Positions 18,297-28,778 are shown, counted from the first letter of the stretch. The stretch is 64,000 bases of DNA from an uncultured Prevotellaceae bacterium (GCA_900316585.1 ONDM01000004.1:1-64000); one strand, 5' to 3'. A program made the numbers and translations. The notes: generated by a model not told the origin, from the letters alone.

Positions 18297-19400
18297 ATGG
18301 CATTAAAAGCAGGTATTGTAGGTTTGCCAAATGTAGGTAAATCCACCCTTTTCAACTGCCTTTCCAGTGCAAAGGCACAGGCAGCAAACTTTCCATTTTG
18401 TACCATTGATGCCCAGATGGGACAGATTTCTGTTCCAGATGACCGACTGACCAAACTTGCAGAGCTTGTACACCCAGGACGTATTGTTCCTGCTACATGT
18501 GATATAGTAGATATTGCCGGACTCGTGAAAGGCGCCAGTAAAGGTGAAGGACTTGGAAATCAGTTTCTTGGAAACATCAGAGAATGTGATGCCATTATCC
18601 ATGTACTCCGTTGTTTCGACAATGGAAACATTGTACATGTAGATGGATCCGTAAACCCAGTAAGAGACAAAGAAATCATCGATACTGAACTCCAGCTGAA
18701 AGATTTAGACACTGTAGAGAATCGAATCAGAAAAGTGGAGAAGACAGCCAATGTAGGTGGTGACAAACAAGCAAAGATTGAATACGGTGTCCTAAAAGCA
18801 TATAAGGACGCATTGGAACAGGGAAAGAGTGCACGTACTGTAACTTTTGAAAGTGAAGAAGAAATAGCAGCGGCAAAAAACCTCTTCCTTCTGACTACTA
18901 AGCCCGTCCTTTATGTCTGCAATGTAGATGACTCATCAGCAGCTGAAGGAAACCATTATGTGGAAGAAGTCCGTGAAGCCATCAAAGGCGAAGACGCTCA
19001 ACTGCTAATTATCTCCGCACAAACAGAGGCTGACATCGCTGAACTGGAAACGTATGAAGAAAAGCAAATGTTCCTGGAAGATATGGGACTGAAAGAAAGC
19101 GGCTGTAACCGACTCATCAAATCCATCTATTCACTCTTGAATTTGCAGACCTTTATCACAGCTGGAGAAATGGAAGTAAAGGCATGGACTTTCCACAAAG
19201 GATGGAAAGCCCCTCAGTGTGCCGGTGTCATCCATACAGACTTTGAGAAAGGATTCATCCGTGCAGAAGTCATCAAATATGACGACTATATCAAATACGG
19301 CTCTGAAGCTGCAGTACGCGAAGCAGGCAAAATGGGTGTGGAAGGAAAAGATTATGTAGTCCAAGATGGTGACATCATGCATTTCCGTTTTAATGTTTAA
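18297..19400 (+). CDS. ychF: YchF/OLA1-type P-loop ATPase
   Basis: YchF is a universally conserved Obg-like P-loop protein that prefers ATP over GTP and associates with ribosomes. The 367-aa length is standard. The P-loop is GLPNVGKST (residues 8-16), switch II is [20 protein letters not shown] (about 66-85), and the NxxD/E-type base motif is CNVDDSS near residue 204. The C-terminus is the TGS-like domain ([20 protein letters not shown] onward). It is followed directly by lgt, whose most upstream possible ATG overlaps the ychF end. Confidence 0.97.
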   Translation: MALKAGIVGLPNVGKSTLFNCLSSAKAQAANFPFCTIDAQMGQISVPDDRLTKLAELVHPGRIVPATCDIVDIAGLVKGASKGEGLGNQFLGNIRECDAIIHVLRCFDNGNIVHVDGSVNPVRDKEIIDTELQLKDLDTVENRIRKVEKTANVGGDKQAKIEYGVLKAYKDALEQGKSARTVTFESEEEIAAAKNLFLLTTKPVLYVCNVDDSSAAEGNHYVEEVREAIKGEDAQLLIISAQTEADIAELETYEEKQMFLEDMGLKESGCNRLIKSIYSLLNLQTFITAGEMEVKAWTFHKGWKAPQCAGVIHTDFEKGFIRAEVIKYDDYIKYGSEAAVREAGKMGVEGKDYVVQDGDIMHFRFNV

Positions 19401-19419
19401 TGAATTGCAACTGTTATTT

Positions 19420-20337
19420 ATGAATATGTTCATCAATGTAGTGAGTGCTTTCATAGACTGGACGCCTCCTCAGACATTTCTAGGAATCCGATTCTATTCC
19501 CTCTGTTGGGTTATCGGACTGGCATTGGCCTATATCATTGTTCACAGACTCTACAAAGACCAGAAACTGAAAGAAGAAGACTTTGAGCCTTTGTTCTTTT
19601 ACTGTTTTATCGGAATACTGGTAGGTGCACGATTGGGACACTGCTTCTTCTATGAGCCAGATTACTACATGGACCACCTGATAGAGACATTTCTTCCAAT
19701 AAAGGAAGTCTTCAGTCCAGAGTATACACACTGGTGGCTAAGCTGGATTCCATGCACACACGGTGGAGTAGGGTGGCGATTCATTGGTTATGAGGGACTT
19801 GCTAGCCATGGAGGTACCTTCGGTCTGATGGTAGCTCTCTGGCTTTACGTGCGCAAGACAAAAATCAATATCATGCGTGTATTGGACAATATCGCTATAG
19901 CTACTCCCATTACAGCATGTTTTATCCGTTTGGGCAATTTGATGAACAGTGAAATCATCGGTAATGTGACAAATGTACCTTGGGCTTTCATCTTCCACTC
20001 AAACAGTGCACTGGTAGATGGACAATTGGTTCCAAGACATCCTGCCCAATTGTATGAAGCCATTGCCTATCTGATCCTACTATTCATAGGATTCGCCATT
20101 TACAAGAAGCATAAGGAAAAAGTAGGTACCGGATTTTACTTCGGACTTTGCCTTACTTACATCTTTACTTTCCGTTTCTTCATCGAATTTCTGAAAGAAG
20201 TGCAGGGTGGGGCAGACGATGGTTCTTTCATCATCAATATGGGACAAATGCTTAGCATTCCGTTCATTATCCTAGGCGTAGCTTGCATGATAGGAGGAAA
20301 ATGGCTGGACAAAATAGCAGAAAAGAAGAAAAAATAA
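19420..20337 (+). CDS. lgt: Prolipoprotein diacylglyceryl transferase
   Basis: Lgt attaches diacylglycerol to the lipobox cysteine of lipoproteins in the inner membrane. The protein has multiple hydrophobic segments. It carries the motif [12 protein letters not shown] (containing the essential His-Gly region) and the Lgt signature [25 protein letters not shown] is also typical. Several ATGs are available (19393, 19420, 19426). 19420 (305 aa, [14 protein letters not shown]) is chosen because it leaves the ychF stop and gives a family-like N-terminus. The C-terminus is lysine-rich. mutS follows after 12 bp. Confidence 0.95.
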   Translation: MNMFINVVSAFIDWTPPQTFLGIRFYSLCWVIGLALAYIIVHRLYKDQKLKEEDFEPLFFYCFIGILVGARLGHCFFYEPDYYMDHLIETFLPIKEVFSPEYTHWWLSWIPCTHGGVGWRFIGYEGLASHGGTFGLMVALWLYVRKTKINIMRVLDNIAIATPITACFIRLGNLMNSEIIGNVTNVPWAFIFHSNSALVDGQLVPRHPAQLYEAIAYLILLFIGFAIYKKHKEKVGTGFYFGLCLTYIFTFRFFIEFLKEVQGGADDGSFIINMGQMLSIPFIILGVACMIGGKWLDKIAEKKKK

Positions 20338-20349
20338 AAGTAATACAAT

Positions 20350-22977
20350 ATGGCAAAAGAAGCGGTGGAACTCACCCCAATGATGAAACAGTTCTATGAA
20401 CTCAAGAAGAAACATCCTGAGGCGATCATGCTGTTCCGTTGTGGAGACTTCTACGAGACATATGCTGATGACGCAGTAACCGCCTCAGAGATTCTAGGCA
20501 TTACACTCACAAAGAGAAACAATGGTAAAGATTCTACAGGCACTTCCACATACATGGCAGGTTTCCCTCATCATGCACTTGACACTTATTTGCCTAAACT
20601 CATACGTGCCGGAAAAAGAGTAGCTATCTGTGACCAGCTGGAAGATCCGAAACTGACCAAGAAACTGGTCAAAAGAGGTATTACAGAACTTGTCACCCCT
20701 GGTGTAGCCATCAACGACACAGTACTGAATTACAAGGAAAACAATTTCCTGGCATCCATCCATTTTGGCAAGGGTGCCTGTGGCGTAGCTTTTCTAGATA
20801 TTTCAACAGGTGAATTCCTGACAGCTGAAGGAACTTTCGAATATGTAGATAAACTTCTGGGTAATTTCAGCCCAAAGGAAGTACTCTATGAGCGTGGCAA
20901 GAAAAATTTATTTGAAGGAAACTTTGGAACAAAATTCTGCACTTTTGAACTGGATGACTGGATCTTTACTGAGTCTGCTTCACGGGAAAAACTACTGAAA
21001 CATTTTGAAGTAAGAAACCTGAAAGGTTTTGGTGTAGAACATCTGAAAAACGGTCTAGTGGCTGCAGGTGCTATCTTGCAGTATCTTGAATTTACACAAC
21101 ATACTCAAATCAGCCACGTAGTCTCTATCTCTCGTATAGAAGAAGAACGATATGTCCGTCTGGACAAATTCACTGTACGCAGTCTGGAACTTGTAGACAC
21201 TATGAATGATGGTGGTACCTCACTACTGAAAGTGATAGACAAAACCATCTGTCCCATGGGTGCACGTATGCTTCGCAGATGGCTTATTTTCCCACTGAAA
21301 GATGTTAGACCTATTGAAGAAAGACTGGATGTAGTAGATTATTTCTTCAGAGAACCAGAATTCCGTGAATTGCTGGCAGACCAACTTCATCAAGTAGGTG
21401 ACCTAGAACGTATTATATCCAAAGTGGCAGTAGGAAGAGTATCCCCAAGAGATATTGTTCAACTGAAAGTAGCCCTACAGGCTATTGAACCATTGAAGAC
21501 TGCATGTGAATATGCAAAAAATGAAACACTGAATAGGATAGGGGAGCAACTCAACTTATGTGCTTCTATTCGCGACAGAATAGCCAGAGAGATTAACAAT
21601 GACCCACCACTTTTGGTAGCTAAAGGTGGAGTCATCAGAGACCATGTGAATGAAGAACTGGATGAACTCCGCAGAATTTCATATTCTGGTAAAGATTACC
21701 TGATGCAAATACAGCAGAGAGAAAGTGAACGAACTGGAATCCCAAGTCTGAAAGTTGCATTCAACAATGTATTCGGTTATTACCTGGAGGTACGGAATAC
21801 CTACAAAGACAAGGTTCCTGCAGAATGGATCCGCAAGCAGACACTGGTCAATGCCGAAAGATATATCACTCAAGAACTCAAGGAATATGAAGAAAAAATT
21901 TTGGGTGCTGAAGATAAGATTCTCTCTTTAGAACAGCAGATTTTCAATAACTTAGTCTTGGCTATAGGAGAATTTATTCCAGCTATTCAGATTGATTCCA
22001 CTCAGTTAGCTAAACTGGATTGTCTTCTCTCTTTTGCAGAAGTTGCCAAAGAAAGAAACTATATTCGACCTATTATCGACGAAAGTGAAATTATCGATAT
22101 TAAACAAGGCCGTCATCCTGTAATTGAAACCCAAATGCCAATAGGGGAGAGTTACATTGCCAATGACGTATACTTGGACAATGAAAAACAACAGATTATC
22201 ATTATAACTGGTCCTAATATGGCTGGTAAATCAGCCTTATTGAGACAAACTGCATTAATCACCATTCTGGCTCAGATAGGATGTTTCGTACCTGCTGAAA
22301 GTGCCAGAATAGGCTTAGTTGACAAGGTTTTCACACGTGTAGGTGCCAGTGATAATATATCGATGGGAGAATCCACATTCATGGTGGAAATGAGTGAGGC
22401 TTCCAATATACTCAACAATGTATCTTCACACTCTCTAGTGCTCTTTGACGAGCTAGGTAGAGGTACTTCAACCTATGATGGAATTTCCATTGCATGGGCT
22501 ATTGTAGAATATCTGCATGACAATCCTCGTGGAAAGGCACGCACGCTATTTGCTACCCATTATCATGAACTGAATGAGATGGAGAAAAACTTCTCACGAA
22601 TCAAGAATTATAATGTCTCAGTCCGTGAAGCAAATGGTAAAGTAATCTTCCTCAGAAAGCTGGAAAGAGGTGGTAGCGAACATTCTTTTGGTATTCATGT
22701 AGCTAGTCTGGCAGGTATGCCTAAAAGTATAGTAAAAAGAGCAGAGCAAATTTTGAAACAGTTGGAAGAAAATAATTCTAATGGTAAGGTTTCCCGACCT
22801 GACACCACTGAAATAGCAGAGAACAGAGAAGGATTACAGTTAAGCTTCTTCCAATTGGATGACCCAGTACTAAGTCAAATCCGTGATGAAATTCTACACT
22901 TGGACATCAATAATCTGACTCCAGTGGAAGCACTTAACAAACTAAACGATATCAAGAAAATAGTGAGTGGAAAATAA
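20350..22977 (+). CDS. mutS: DNA mismatch repair protein MutS
   Basis: MutS recognises mispairs and recruits MutL. The 875-aa protein has the mismatch-binding motif RCGDFYE near residue 36, whose Phe-x-Glu inserts at the mismatch, so it is a true MutS1 rather than MutS2. The ATPase has Walker [18 protein letters not shown] near residues 619-635, [12 protein letters not shown] near 701, and ATHYHEL. The helix-turn-helix C-terminal region ([15 protein letters not shown]) is present. The last 11 bp overlap the start of a DNA methylase gene. Confidence 0.97.
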   Translation: MAKEAVELTPMMKQFYELKKKHPEAIMLFRCGDFYETYADDAVTASEILGITLTKRNNGKDSTGTSTYMAGFPHHALDTYLPKLIRAGKRVAICDQLEDPKLTKKLVKRGITELVTPGVAINDTVLNYKENNFLASIHFGKGACGVAFLDISTGEFLTAEGTFEYVDKLLGNFSPKEVLYERGKKNLFEGNFGTKFCTFELDDWIFTESASREKLLKHFEVRNLKGFGVEHLKNGLVAAGAILQYLEFTQHTQISHVVSISRIEEERYVRLDKFTVRSLELVDTMNDGGTSLLKVIDKTICPMGARMLRRWLIFPLKDVRPIEERLDVVDYFFREPEFRELLADQLHQVGDLERIISKVAVGRVSPRDIVQLKVALQAIEPLKTACEYAKNETLNRIGEQLNLCASIRDRIAREINNDPPLLVAKGGVIRDHVNEELDELRRISYSGKDYLMQIQQRESERTGIPSLKVAFNNVFGYYLEVRNTYKDKVPAEWIRKQTLVNAERYITQELKEYEEKILGAEDKILSLEQQIFNNLVLAIGEFIPAIQIDSTQLAKLDCLLSFAEVAKERNYIRPIIDESEIIDIKQGRHPVIETQMPIGESYIANDVYLDNEKQQIIIITGPNMAGKSALLRQTALITILAQIGCFVPAESARIGLVDKVFTRVGASDNISMGESTFMVEMSEASNILNNVSSHSLVLFDELGRGTSTYDGISIAWAIVEYLHDNPRGKARTLFATHYHELNEMEKNFSRIKNYNVSVREANGKVIFLRKLERGGSEHSFGIHVASLAGMPKSIVKRAEQILKQLEENNSNGKVSRPDTTEIAENREGLQLSFFQLDDPVLSQIRDEILHLDINNLTPVEALNKLNDIKKIVSGK

Positions 22978-24052
22978 AATCCCAGAAACAGAAGGCATTA
23001 AATACGCAGGTTCCAAACTGAAGATACTTCCTTATATCCTTCAGGAAGTGGAATCTTTGCCTGACGTGAAACATATATTGGATGGTTTTTCCGGCACTAC
23101 ACGCGTAAGTCAGGCATTTTACAAATCAAGATATGATGTAACATGCAATGATATCTCATATTGGAGCGAAACCTTCGGTAAATGCTATCTGCAAGCCGAT
23201 AAACCGGTTTCTTATTATCAACCTATCATAGATCATTTGAATGCCTTAGAAGGGAAAATAGGATGGTATTCTGAACATTATGGTGCCAAGAATCTGGACA
23301 ATGGCAAATATCCTTTTCAACTCCATAATACAATGAAACTAGATGCTATACGGGAAGAAATAGATAATTTGGGTCTTTCAGAAATTGATAAACATGTTAT
23401 ACTTACCAGCCTTATTCTGGCATTGGACAAAGTTGACAATTCTTTAGGACATCAAGTTTCTTACCTTTCAAAATGGTCAGCACGTTCTTATCATAAACTT
23501 GAACTGAAAGTTCCTCTAATTACTTATCCAAAATTAGGAAAAACAGAAGTGATAAGAGGAGACATCATGGATACCATAAAAGATAAACACTTTGATTTAG
23601 CTTATTTGGATCCTCCATATGGTTCAAATAACAATAAAATGCCATCTTCCAGGGTGAGATACTCCTCATATTATCACTTATGGACAACCATAATTAAAAA
23701 TGACCAACCTAAACTGTTCGGTAAGGCAAAACGAAGAGAAGATACCCGAGACTTAGTTTCAACTTCTGCTTTTGAAGATTACAAAAAAGATAAAAATGGA
23801 AAGCACAATGCACTGAATGAATTGGAAAAACTTATTCAGGAAATAAAAGCTAACTATATACTTCTCTCTTACAGTTCGGGAGGCATTATCACTAAAGATG
23901 AGCTGATAGATATTTTGCAGAAAAACGGTACTCTAATCCATTCAAGAGATATTGACTACAAGAAAAATGTCATGGCAAATATGAAATGGACCAATGAATG
24001 GTCTGCCAAAAACAGTTCCAATCAAGAATATTTGTTCCTCGTTAAAAAATAA
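22967..24052 (+). CDS. D12-class DNA adenine methylase, orphan
   Basis: The 361-aa protein has KYAGSK at residues 12-17 and [12 protein letters not shown] near 40-51 (AdoMet region), and LAYLDPPYG with DPPY at 215-218. This is the alpha-class N6-adenine methyltransferase layout of the D12/Dam family. The start appears to be GTG 22967 inside the mutS reading frame, giving an 11-bp overlap, since no ATG is available close by. No restriction endonuclease is recognisable next to it, so it is an orphan methylase placed in the lgt-mutS transcription unit. The sequence specificity is unknown. Base composition is more AT-rich than mutS by eye. Confidence 0.85.
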   Translation: MENKIPETEGIKYAGSKLKILPYILQEVESLPDVKHILDGFSGTTRVSQAFYKSRYDVTCNDISYWSETFGKCYLQADKPVSYYQPIIDHLNALEGKIGWYSEHYGAKNLDNGKYPFQLHNTMKLDAIREEIDNLGLSEIDKHVILTSLILALDKVDNSLGHQVSYLSKWSARSYHKLELKVPLITYPKLGKTEVIRGDIMDTIKDKHFDLAYLDPPYGSNNNKMPSSRVRYSSYYHLWTTIIKNDQPKLFGKAKRREDTRDLVSTSAFEDYKKDKNGKHNALNELEKLIQEIKANYILLSYSSGGIITKDELIDILQKNGTLIHSRDIDYKKNVMANMKWTNEWSAKNSSNQEYLFLVKK

Positions 24053-24058
24053 ACCAAT

Positions 24059-25147
24059 ATGGAAACAACAGATTTATACAATAAATCCTTAATGAAAGGG
24101 AAGAAAATCCTTTATGTGCATGGATTTGGTTCCTCCGGTGCCAGTGGTACAGCCAAGACACTACAATTACTGATGCCCAATGCTAAGATTATAGCTCCAG
24201 ACCTGCCACTTCATCCAGAAGATGCCATGACTTTATTGCATACAATCTGTGATACTGAAAAGCCAGACCTTATTATAGGAAGCAGCATGGGTGGTATGTA
24301 TGCAGAAATGCTTTATGGCTTTTACCGTATTCTTGTTAATCCAGCACTAAAAATGGGAGATACCTTTGCAGAACATCATATGATGGGAAAACAACAATGG
24401 TTTAACCCTAGAAAGGATGGAGAAAAAGAGTTTTGGGTTACAAAAGACCTAGTCAATGAATACAAGGCTATTACCGAAAAATGTTTCTCTCATGTAGATG
24501 AAAAAGAACGAAGAAACCTGGTCTATGGCCTTTTTGGTATCAATGATCCTTTAGTCCACACCTTTGACCTCTTTTCAGCACATTATATCAATGCCATCCA
24601 TTTTGATGGAGAACACCAACTGAATGATAAAGCAATCATACACTCTGTCATACCTGTCATACAATGGATAGACGACATTCAAAATGGAGTGGAAAAACCT
24701 GTTCTCTTTATAGATCTTGATAATACCTTAACTGACTTTAAAAATGGGTGGAGAAAACTACCAGAAGAATTAAAAAGTAAATACGAAGGACATTACTGGG
24801 ATGCTCCAGGATTCTTTGGAAATCTGGAACCTTTACCCAGTGCTGTGAAGGCATTCAGATACTTGTCACAAAAATATGATACCTATATATTATCTAGTGC
24901 ACCATACAATAATCCTTCAGCATGGAGCGATAAACTCTGCTGGGTACAAAAATACCTTGGAGTACCAGCTTTCCGCAGGTTAATCCTTACTCACCACAAG
25001 AACCTTAATTACGGAGATTATCTGATAGATGATTCTAAAGTGAACGGAGCAGAAAACTTTATAGGCACCCATATCCAATTTGGTACAACACCTTTCAAGA
25101 CTTGGGAGGATGTCATTGAATACTTTGACAGATTAGGAGGGCAATAA
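24059..25147 (+). CDS. Fusion: YqiA-like alpha/beta hydrolase plus NT5C-type 5'(3')-deoxyribonucleotidase
   Basis: Two domains are evident in 362 aa. Residues about 16-205 resemble the YqiA/UPF0227 esterase fold: LYVHGFGSSGASGTAKTL, a nucleophile elbow GSSMGG with S76, a candidate Asp at D163 (GINDPLV) and His at H186 (HFDGEHQ). Residues about 212-362 form a HAD phosphatase of the NT5C type: FIDLDNTLTDF with nucleophile D219 and acid D221, then SSAPYNNPSAW and GDYLIDDSKVNG. The family's role would be dephosphorylating (deoxy)nucleoside monophosphates; the esterase substrate is unknown. It begins 6 bp after the methylase and is probably the last gene of the unit. Confidence 0.85.
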   Translation: METTDLYNKSLMKGKKILYVHGFGSSGASGTAKTLQLLMPNAKIIAPDLPLHPEDAMTLLHTICDTEKPDLIIGSSMGGMYAEMLYGFYRILVNPALKMGDTFAEHHMMGKQQWFNPRKDGEKEFWVTKDLVNEYKAITEKCFSHVDEKERRNLVYGLFGINDPLVHTFDLFSAHYINAIHFDGEHQLNDKAIIHSVIPVIQWIDDIQNGVEKPVLFIDLDNTLTDFKNGWRKLPEELKSKYEGHYWDAPGFFGNLEPLPSAVKAFRYLSQKYDTYILSSAPYNNPSAWSDKLCWVQKYLGVPAFRRLILTHHKNLNYGDYLIDDSKVNGAENFIGTHIQFGTTPFKTWEDVIEYFDRLGGQ

Positions 25148-25150
25148 AGA

Positions 25151-26575
25151 TTATCTGCGTCTTCTTCTCTTCCTTGCAGCTGTTCTTCTCCTCACAGGAC
25201 GATGCTTCACTACGATGATTTTCTTCTTAGGAATGAAAGTCTCATCGTGTGTCATGATAGTACAAAGTTCATCCTCCAAAGCTTTTGCTGTTACTGAACT
25301 CTTTATATCATTCAGCATAATAGCAAAAATAAGCTCATGGTTATTAGCTGACGTACAATACCCAGAAAGAGTAATTACACCATTTAATGTACCCGTCTTA
25401 GCACGGACATTCCTATAAGCCGGTAATTCTTTCATACGTTCACTTAATGTACCATCCACACCGGCTATAGGCAAGGAAGAATATAAGGTATTATAAATAG
25501 AATCGTTCTCACGGGCATATTTTAAAAATGCAATTTCCAGTTCTGGTGATACCTTATTATCATGTGACAACCCACTACCATCAGCTATAATATATGAATC
25601 TGGATTAAAACCTAATTCGTTAATTAGGTTTTTTATACCATGAATAGGATAATTACGCAAGGAACCTACTTTATGGTAAACAGCTTCTGCATACTGATTA
25701 TCACTTTGCTTCATCATCCTGTTCATAATCTGCTTTAAAGTATGAACTTGTTCAGCTAATAACACCGTATCTTCAGGACAAACAGAAGTTCCTGTGAAAC
25801 CTGAAAAAAGTATATTCCTTTTCTTTAAAGCATCTTTCAATCTAGAAGTAAAAGAATCATTCTTATTTATAAAAAAAGGAGAAATAGTGATACTATATCT
25901 ATTTGAAACATCTTCATATATATTACCAGCAATACTATCCATTCCCAAGGCAACTATACTGTCAGCAAAGGTGTTTAAATCTGTACCTGAAAATACAGGA
26001 TCATAAGAACCTATACCATAAATATCTCCATGAAAAACCTTCATAAACTTATATAAAGGATTACCTAATGTATCCACAAGTTCTTCGAAAGGTATATCAA
26101 CACGAATAGAATCAGGAACAAAATAAATAGTATCTACTTTAACTTCTCCCGTATAATATAAACGTGAATGAAAAGGATAGTCTTCCCCAAGTTCTCTAAG
26201 AGCTGTGATACCTGTAAGTAATTTTTCTGTAGATGCAGGCTTTAAAAGTTTTTTCTCGTTAAATCTATATAATACTGAATCTGCAGTAAAATCATAAACC
26301 ATGACACCTGCTGTTACACCTTTCATATAAGGACTTGTACGCATAGCAGTATCAAGACGTGCAGTCATATAAAGAGGCCATGGTAATAAACTGTCTCTTG
26401 ACAAGGAATCTATTTCTATAGACAAAACATTATTATCTACAACTGTAGATATAGTATCTAACCCCTTTTCTATATGCTCCTGTTTCAGTTGTCTAGGTTT
26501 TATATCCTGTGCATAGAGGAAAAGAGGGAAAAAAGCCAATAAGAAAAGAATAATTAAAATCTTTCTCTGGTTCAT
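25151..26575 (-). CDS. dacB: D-alanyl-D-alanine carboxypeptidase/endopeptidase, PBP4 type (S13)
   Basis: This periplasmic penicillin-binding protein trims or cuts peptidoglycan cross-links. A signal peptide is clear (MNQRKILIILFLLAFF ... YAQ, residues 1-23). The SxxK motif is S115-T-E-K118, the region DGSGLSHDNKVSP carries the SxN-type motif, and RAKTGTLNG holds the KTG. The 474-aa length matches the S13 family. The last 17 residues are almost entirely basic (VRRRTAARKRRRRR), an unusual tail that could bind nucleic acid, lipid head groups or wall polymers. The start overlaps the previous minus-strand gene by 4 bp. Confidence 0.92.
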   Translation of the reverse strand: MNQRKILIILFLLAFFPLFLYAQDIKPRQLKQEHIEKGLDTISTVVDNNVLSIEIDSLSRDSLLPWPLYMTARLDTAMRTSPYMKGVTAGVMVYDFTADSVLYRFNEKKLLKPASTEKLLTGITALRELGEDYPFHSRLYYTGEVKVDTIYFVPDSIRVDIPFEELVDTLGNPLYKFMKVFHGDIYGIGSYDPVFSGTDLNTFADSIVALGMDSIAGNIYEDVSNRYSITISPFFINKNDSFTSRLKDALKKRNILFSGFTGTSVCPEDTVLLAEQVHTLKQIMNRMMKQSDNQYAEAVYHKVGSLRNYPIHGIKNLINELGFNPDSYIIADGSGLSHDNKVSPELEIAFLKYARENDSIYNTLYSSLPIAGVDGTLSERMKELPAYRNVRAKTGTLNGVITLSGYCTSANNHELIFAIMLNDIKSSVTAKALEDELCTIMTHDETFIPKKKIIVVKHRPVRRRTAARKRRRRR

Positions 26576-26979
26576 TCTTTATTTACAATATTTTTATAGT
26601 TTACTTTCTGAATCCATTCCAGAAAACTCTTCTCATCAGCAGGCCATACGCTTATCTCCTTACCATTTTTTAGAATTATATTAAGATAAGCATATACCCC
26701 TAATTTGGAATATAAAGAAGTTCCTTTTTCTATTTTTGCTATATCACTTATACTTATATCTATATCTTTAGAAAATCGGCCTTTATGGATAATCAATAAT
26801 CCAGAAGATGTAACTGTAAACGTAGTATGCAACATACGTTCAATCATAAATATTACTATAATAATTAAAGGAATAGCCAATATATTTTTATACCACCCAA
26901 AATAAAAAGTAATGGATAAAAGTAATATAAAAATCAAAACCATCCCTGGTGTTATTCTTCCTTGAAAAGTACGATTCAT
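26572..26979 (-). CDS. Small membrane protein with PH-like domain
   Basis: From ATG 26979 the product is about 135 aa. It has two adjacent hydrophobic helices near residues 12-50, then a beta-rich region with the pattern of bacterial PH-like domains (TFTVTSSGLLIIHKGRF ... ISISDIAKIEKG ... VWPADEKSFLEWIQ). The function is unknown. An upstream in-frame start at 27009 would add ten residues. It overlaps dacB by 4 bp and lies 34 bp below the radical SAM gene, so the three may be co-transcribed. Confidence 0.65.
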   Translation of the reverse strand: MNRTFQGRITPGMVLIFILLLSITFYFGWYKNILAIPLIIIVIFMIERMLHTTFTVTSSGLLIIHKGRFSKDIDISISDIAKIEKGTSLYSKLGVYAYLNIILKNGKEISVWPADEKSFLEWIQKVNYKNIVNKE

Positions 26980-27013
26980 TTTTCTGTATTTTGGAAACCA
27001 AAAATACAACTTT

Positions 27014-27793
27014 TTAATATGATACAGAAACAGAAAGACCCTCTTTTTTTATTAAAGACGCTATTCTATCCAATTCTTCATGTGTAGCTTTTAATAGTCG
27101 TTGATCAGGAGTTTCACGATCAATGGTATAGATCATTACTTGTTGTGGATTTATATCTTTTACCACTTCCAACCATGGCTGGACATAATAATCAGAAGTA
27201 TTATCTATATTTATACCATTAGGAGAAAAACCTTTCATAAACATAGTTTGAATAATAATATGACCATTGAACTTTTTCATATTATCTATTATTTTATCTA
27301 CATCATATTTTCCCATGGGTCTATCCACCTCTTTTATATAATCCATACAAATGGTATCTAATTTCAATATGTTATTATCTACCAACATTAAAGCATTTCT
27401 TACATTTTCTTTAAATATCAAAGTAGAATTACTCAATACACTAACTTTTGCATCTGGAAAATACTTATTACGCAATTCTATCGTATCATTTATAATTTCA
27501 GGAAACTGAGGATGAAGGGTAGGCTCACCATTACCTGCAAAGGTAAATACATCGGGTTTAGGACCATTTTCCAGCATGTCCTTTAAACTATTCTCTAGCG
27601 CATTTTTTACCTCCTCACGGGTAGGAATAGGTAGCTTAGCTTTAAAATCAGCATTATAACCACATTCACAATAAATACAGTCAAAAGAACAAAGTTTTCC
27701 ATCTGATGGCAATAAGTTAATTCCTAGTGAAACACCTAGTCTTCTGCTATGAATAGGACCAAAAATAGGAGAAGGAAAAATTATAGTAGGCAT
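27014..27793 (-). CDS. Radical SAM protein (COG0731-like)
   Basis: The 259-aa protein starts MPTIIFPSPIFGPIHSRRLG and has a CxxxCxxC cluster motif at C35-C39-C42 (CSFDCIYC). FAGNGEPTLHPQFPEI follows, typical of the radical SAM branch that includes wyosine-synthesis and activating-enzyme-like proteins. It should bind a [4Fe-4S] cluster and AdoMet. The substrate cannot be assigned and no partner enzyme is adjacent. Its start faces the candidate replication origin. Confidence 0.82.
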   Translation of the reverse strand: MPTIIFPSPIFGPIHSRRLGVSLGINLLPSDGKLCSFDCIYCECGYNADFKAKLPIPTREEVKNALENSLKDMLENGPKPDVFTFAGNGEPTLHPQFPEIINDTIELRNKYFPDAKVSVLSNSTLIFKENVRNALMLVDNNILKLDTICMDYIKEVDRPMGKYDVDKIIDNMKKFNGHIIIQTMFMKGFSPNGINIDNTSDYYVQPWLEVVKDINPQQVMIYTIDRETPDQRLLKATHEELDRIASLIKKEGLSVSVSY

Positions 27794-28244
27794 TTTAATT
27801 TTATAATTATATATATACTTTTTTTTTAAAATTTAAAAGAAACTTATGATGTTGTTTATATTATGTGGATAAAGTTCATAAAAAAAAGGAGAAAAATTTG
27901 CTTATAAAGTTATCAATCAAAGAAAAATTCTTTTTAAATGGTTATAAACAAGTCTTCTTATTGAATTTTATGAATTTAGCTGTATTTTCAACATCTTGTT
28001 AATAATATGCAAAGTTAAAAACTTTAAGTAGGATTTCCTAACTAAAATGGTTAAAAACTATATTCATAAATAGAATTAAACTTTATGCCAATTTATTTGT
28101 TTTTCTTATTATTTTGTTTGGTAGTGATTATTCTATAGATACCAAAAATATTTGTTGTTTTCTTTAAAAAAAGTTTTAGATAGTTTTGAACAGGTTTTCC
28201 ACAGGTTATAGTATCTTTGCATGGAATTTGTTAATAAATAGAAT
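27794..28244. other. AT-rich intergenic region, candidate replication origin (oriC)
   Basis: This 450-bp gap between divergent genes is the largest gene-free stretch in the window and is strongly AT-rich. It holds a perfect DnaA box TTATCCACA (minus strand, 27872-27864). A one-mismatch box TTTTCCACA lies at 28195-28203. Weaker relatives are TTATAAACA at 27942-27950 and TTATTAACA (minus strand) at 28005-27997 and 28237-28229. Long A/T tracts between them could serve as an unwinding element. dnaA is not in the window, which is not unusual for Bacteroidetes. Alternatively it is an ordinary AT-rich divergent promoter region. Confidence 0.4.
28212..28219 (+). promoter_or_regulatory. -7 box for the TrmH-family gene
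   Basis: TATCTTTG lies 25 bp before ATG 28245. A TTTG at 28185-28188 is a possible -33 box at 23-bp spacing. The DnaA-like TTTTCCACA falls between the two boxes, so DnaA binding could affect this promoter. Confidence 0.55.
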
Positions 28245-28778
28245 ATGCATAAACTGAAGATAACAGAAATGAATCGTTTGAATGTAGAAGAATTCAAACA
28301 TGCAAAGAAAATACCATTAATAGTTGTATTGGATGATGTACGTAGTTTGCACAATGTAGGTTCTGTATTTCGTTCTTCTGATGCTTTTCGTGTAGAGTGT
28401 ATTTATTTATGTGGTATTACTGCAACACCTCCACAGCCTGATATTCATAAGACAGCTTTAGGTGCTGAAGATACAGTAGAATGGAAATATTTTAAGAATA
28501 CATTGGATGCTGTACAAGAACTGAAAGAAAATGGATATTTTGTATATTCAACAGAACAAGTTGAAAATAGTGTGAAATTGCAGAATCTCAAATTGGATAA
28601 AGATAGAAAGTATGCAATAGTACTGGGTAATGAAGTAAAAGGTGTAAAACAGGAAGTAGTAGATAATTCTGACGCTTGTTTGGAAATACCTCAATTTGGT
28701 ACTAAGCACTCTTTAAATGTTTCAGTTACAGCAGGAATAGTTATATGGGAATTTGCCAAACAATTATTAATAAAATGA
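28245..28778 (+). CDS. TrmH/SpoU-family RNA 2'-O-ribose methyltransferase
   Basis: This 177-aa SPOUT-fold enzyme carries the three knot motifs: DDVRSLHNVGSVFRSSDAF (motif 1, with the conserved Asn and Arg), AIVLGNEVKGV (motif 2) and IPQFGTKHSLNVSVTAGIV (motif 3). These enzymes 2'-O-methylate tRNA or rRNA; the target is not evident. An internal ATG at 28269 is an alternative start. Its stop codon directly abuts the 3' end of the convergent DUF4294 gene with no spacer. Confidence 0.9.
   Translation: MHKLKITEMNRLNVEEFKHAKKIPLIVVLDDVRSLHNVGSVFRSSDAFRVECIYLCGITATPPQPDIHKTALGAEDTVEWKYFKNTLDAVQELKENGYFVYSTEQVENSVKLQNLKLDKDRKYAIVLGNEVKGVKQEVVDNSDACLEIPQFGTKHSLNVSVTAGIVIWEFAKQLLIK

Noticed and set aside
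22967-25147. Restriction-modification or defence island built on the D12 methylase and its neighbour
   Set aside because: The neighbour is a hydrolase/nucleotidase fusion, not a nuclease I can recognise, and the flanks are lgt-mutS and dacB. No helicase, toxin or integrase is present.
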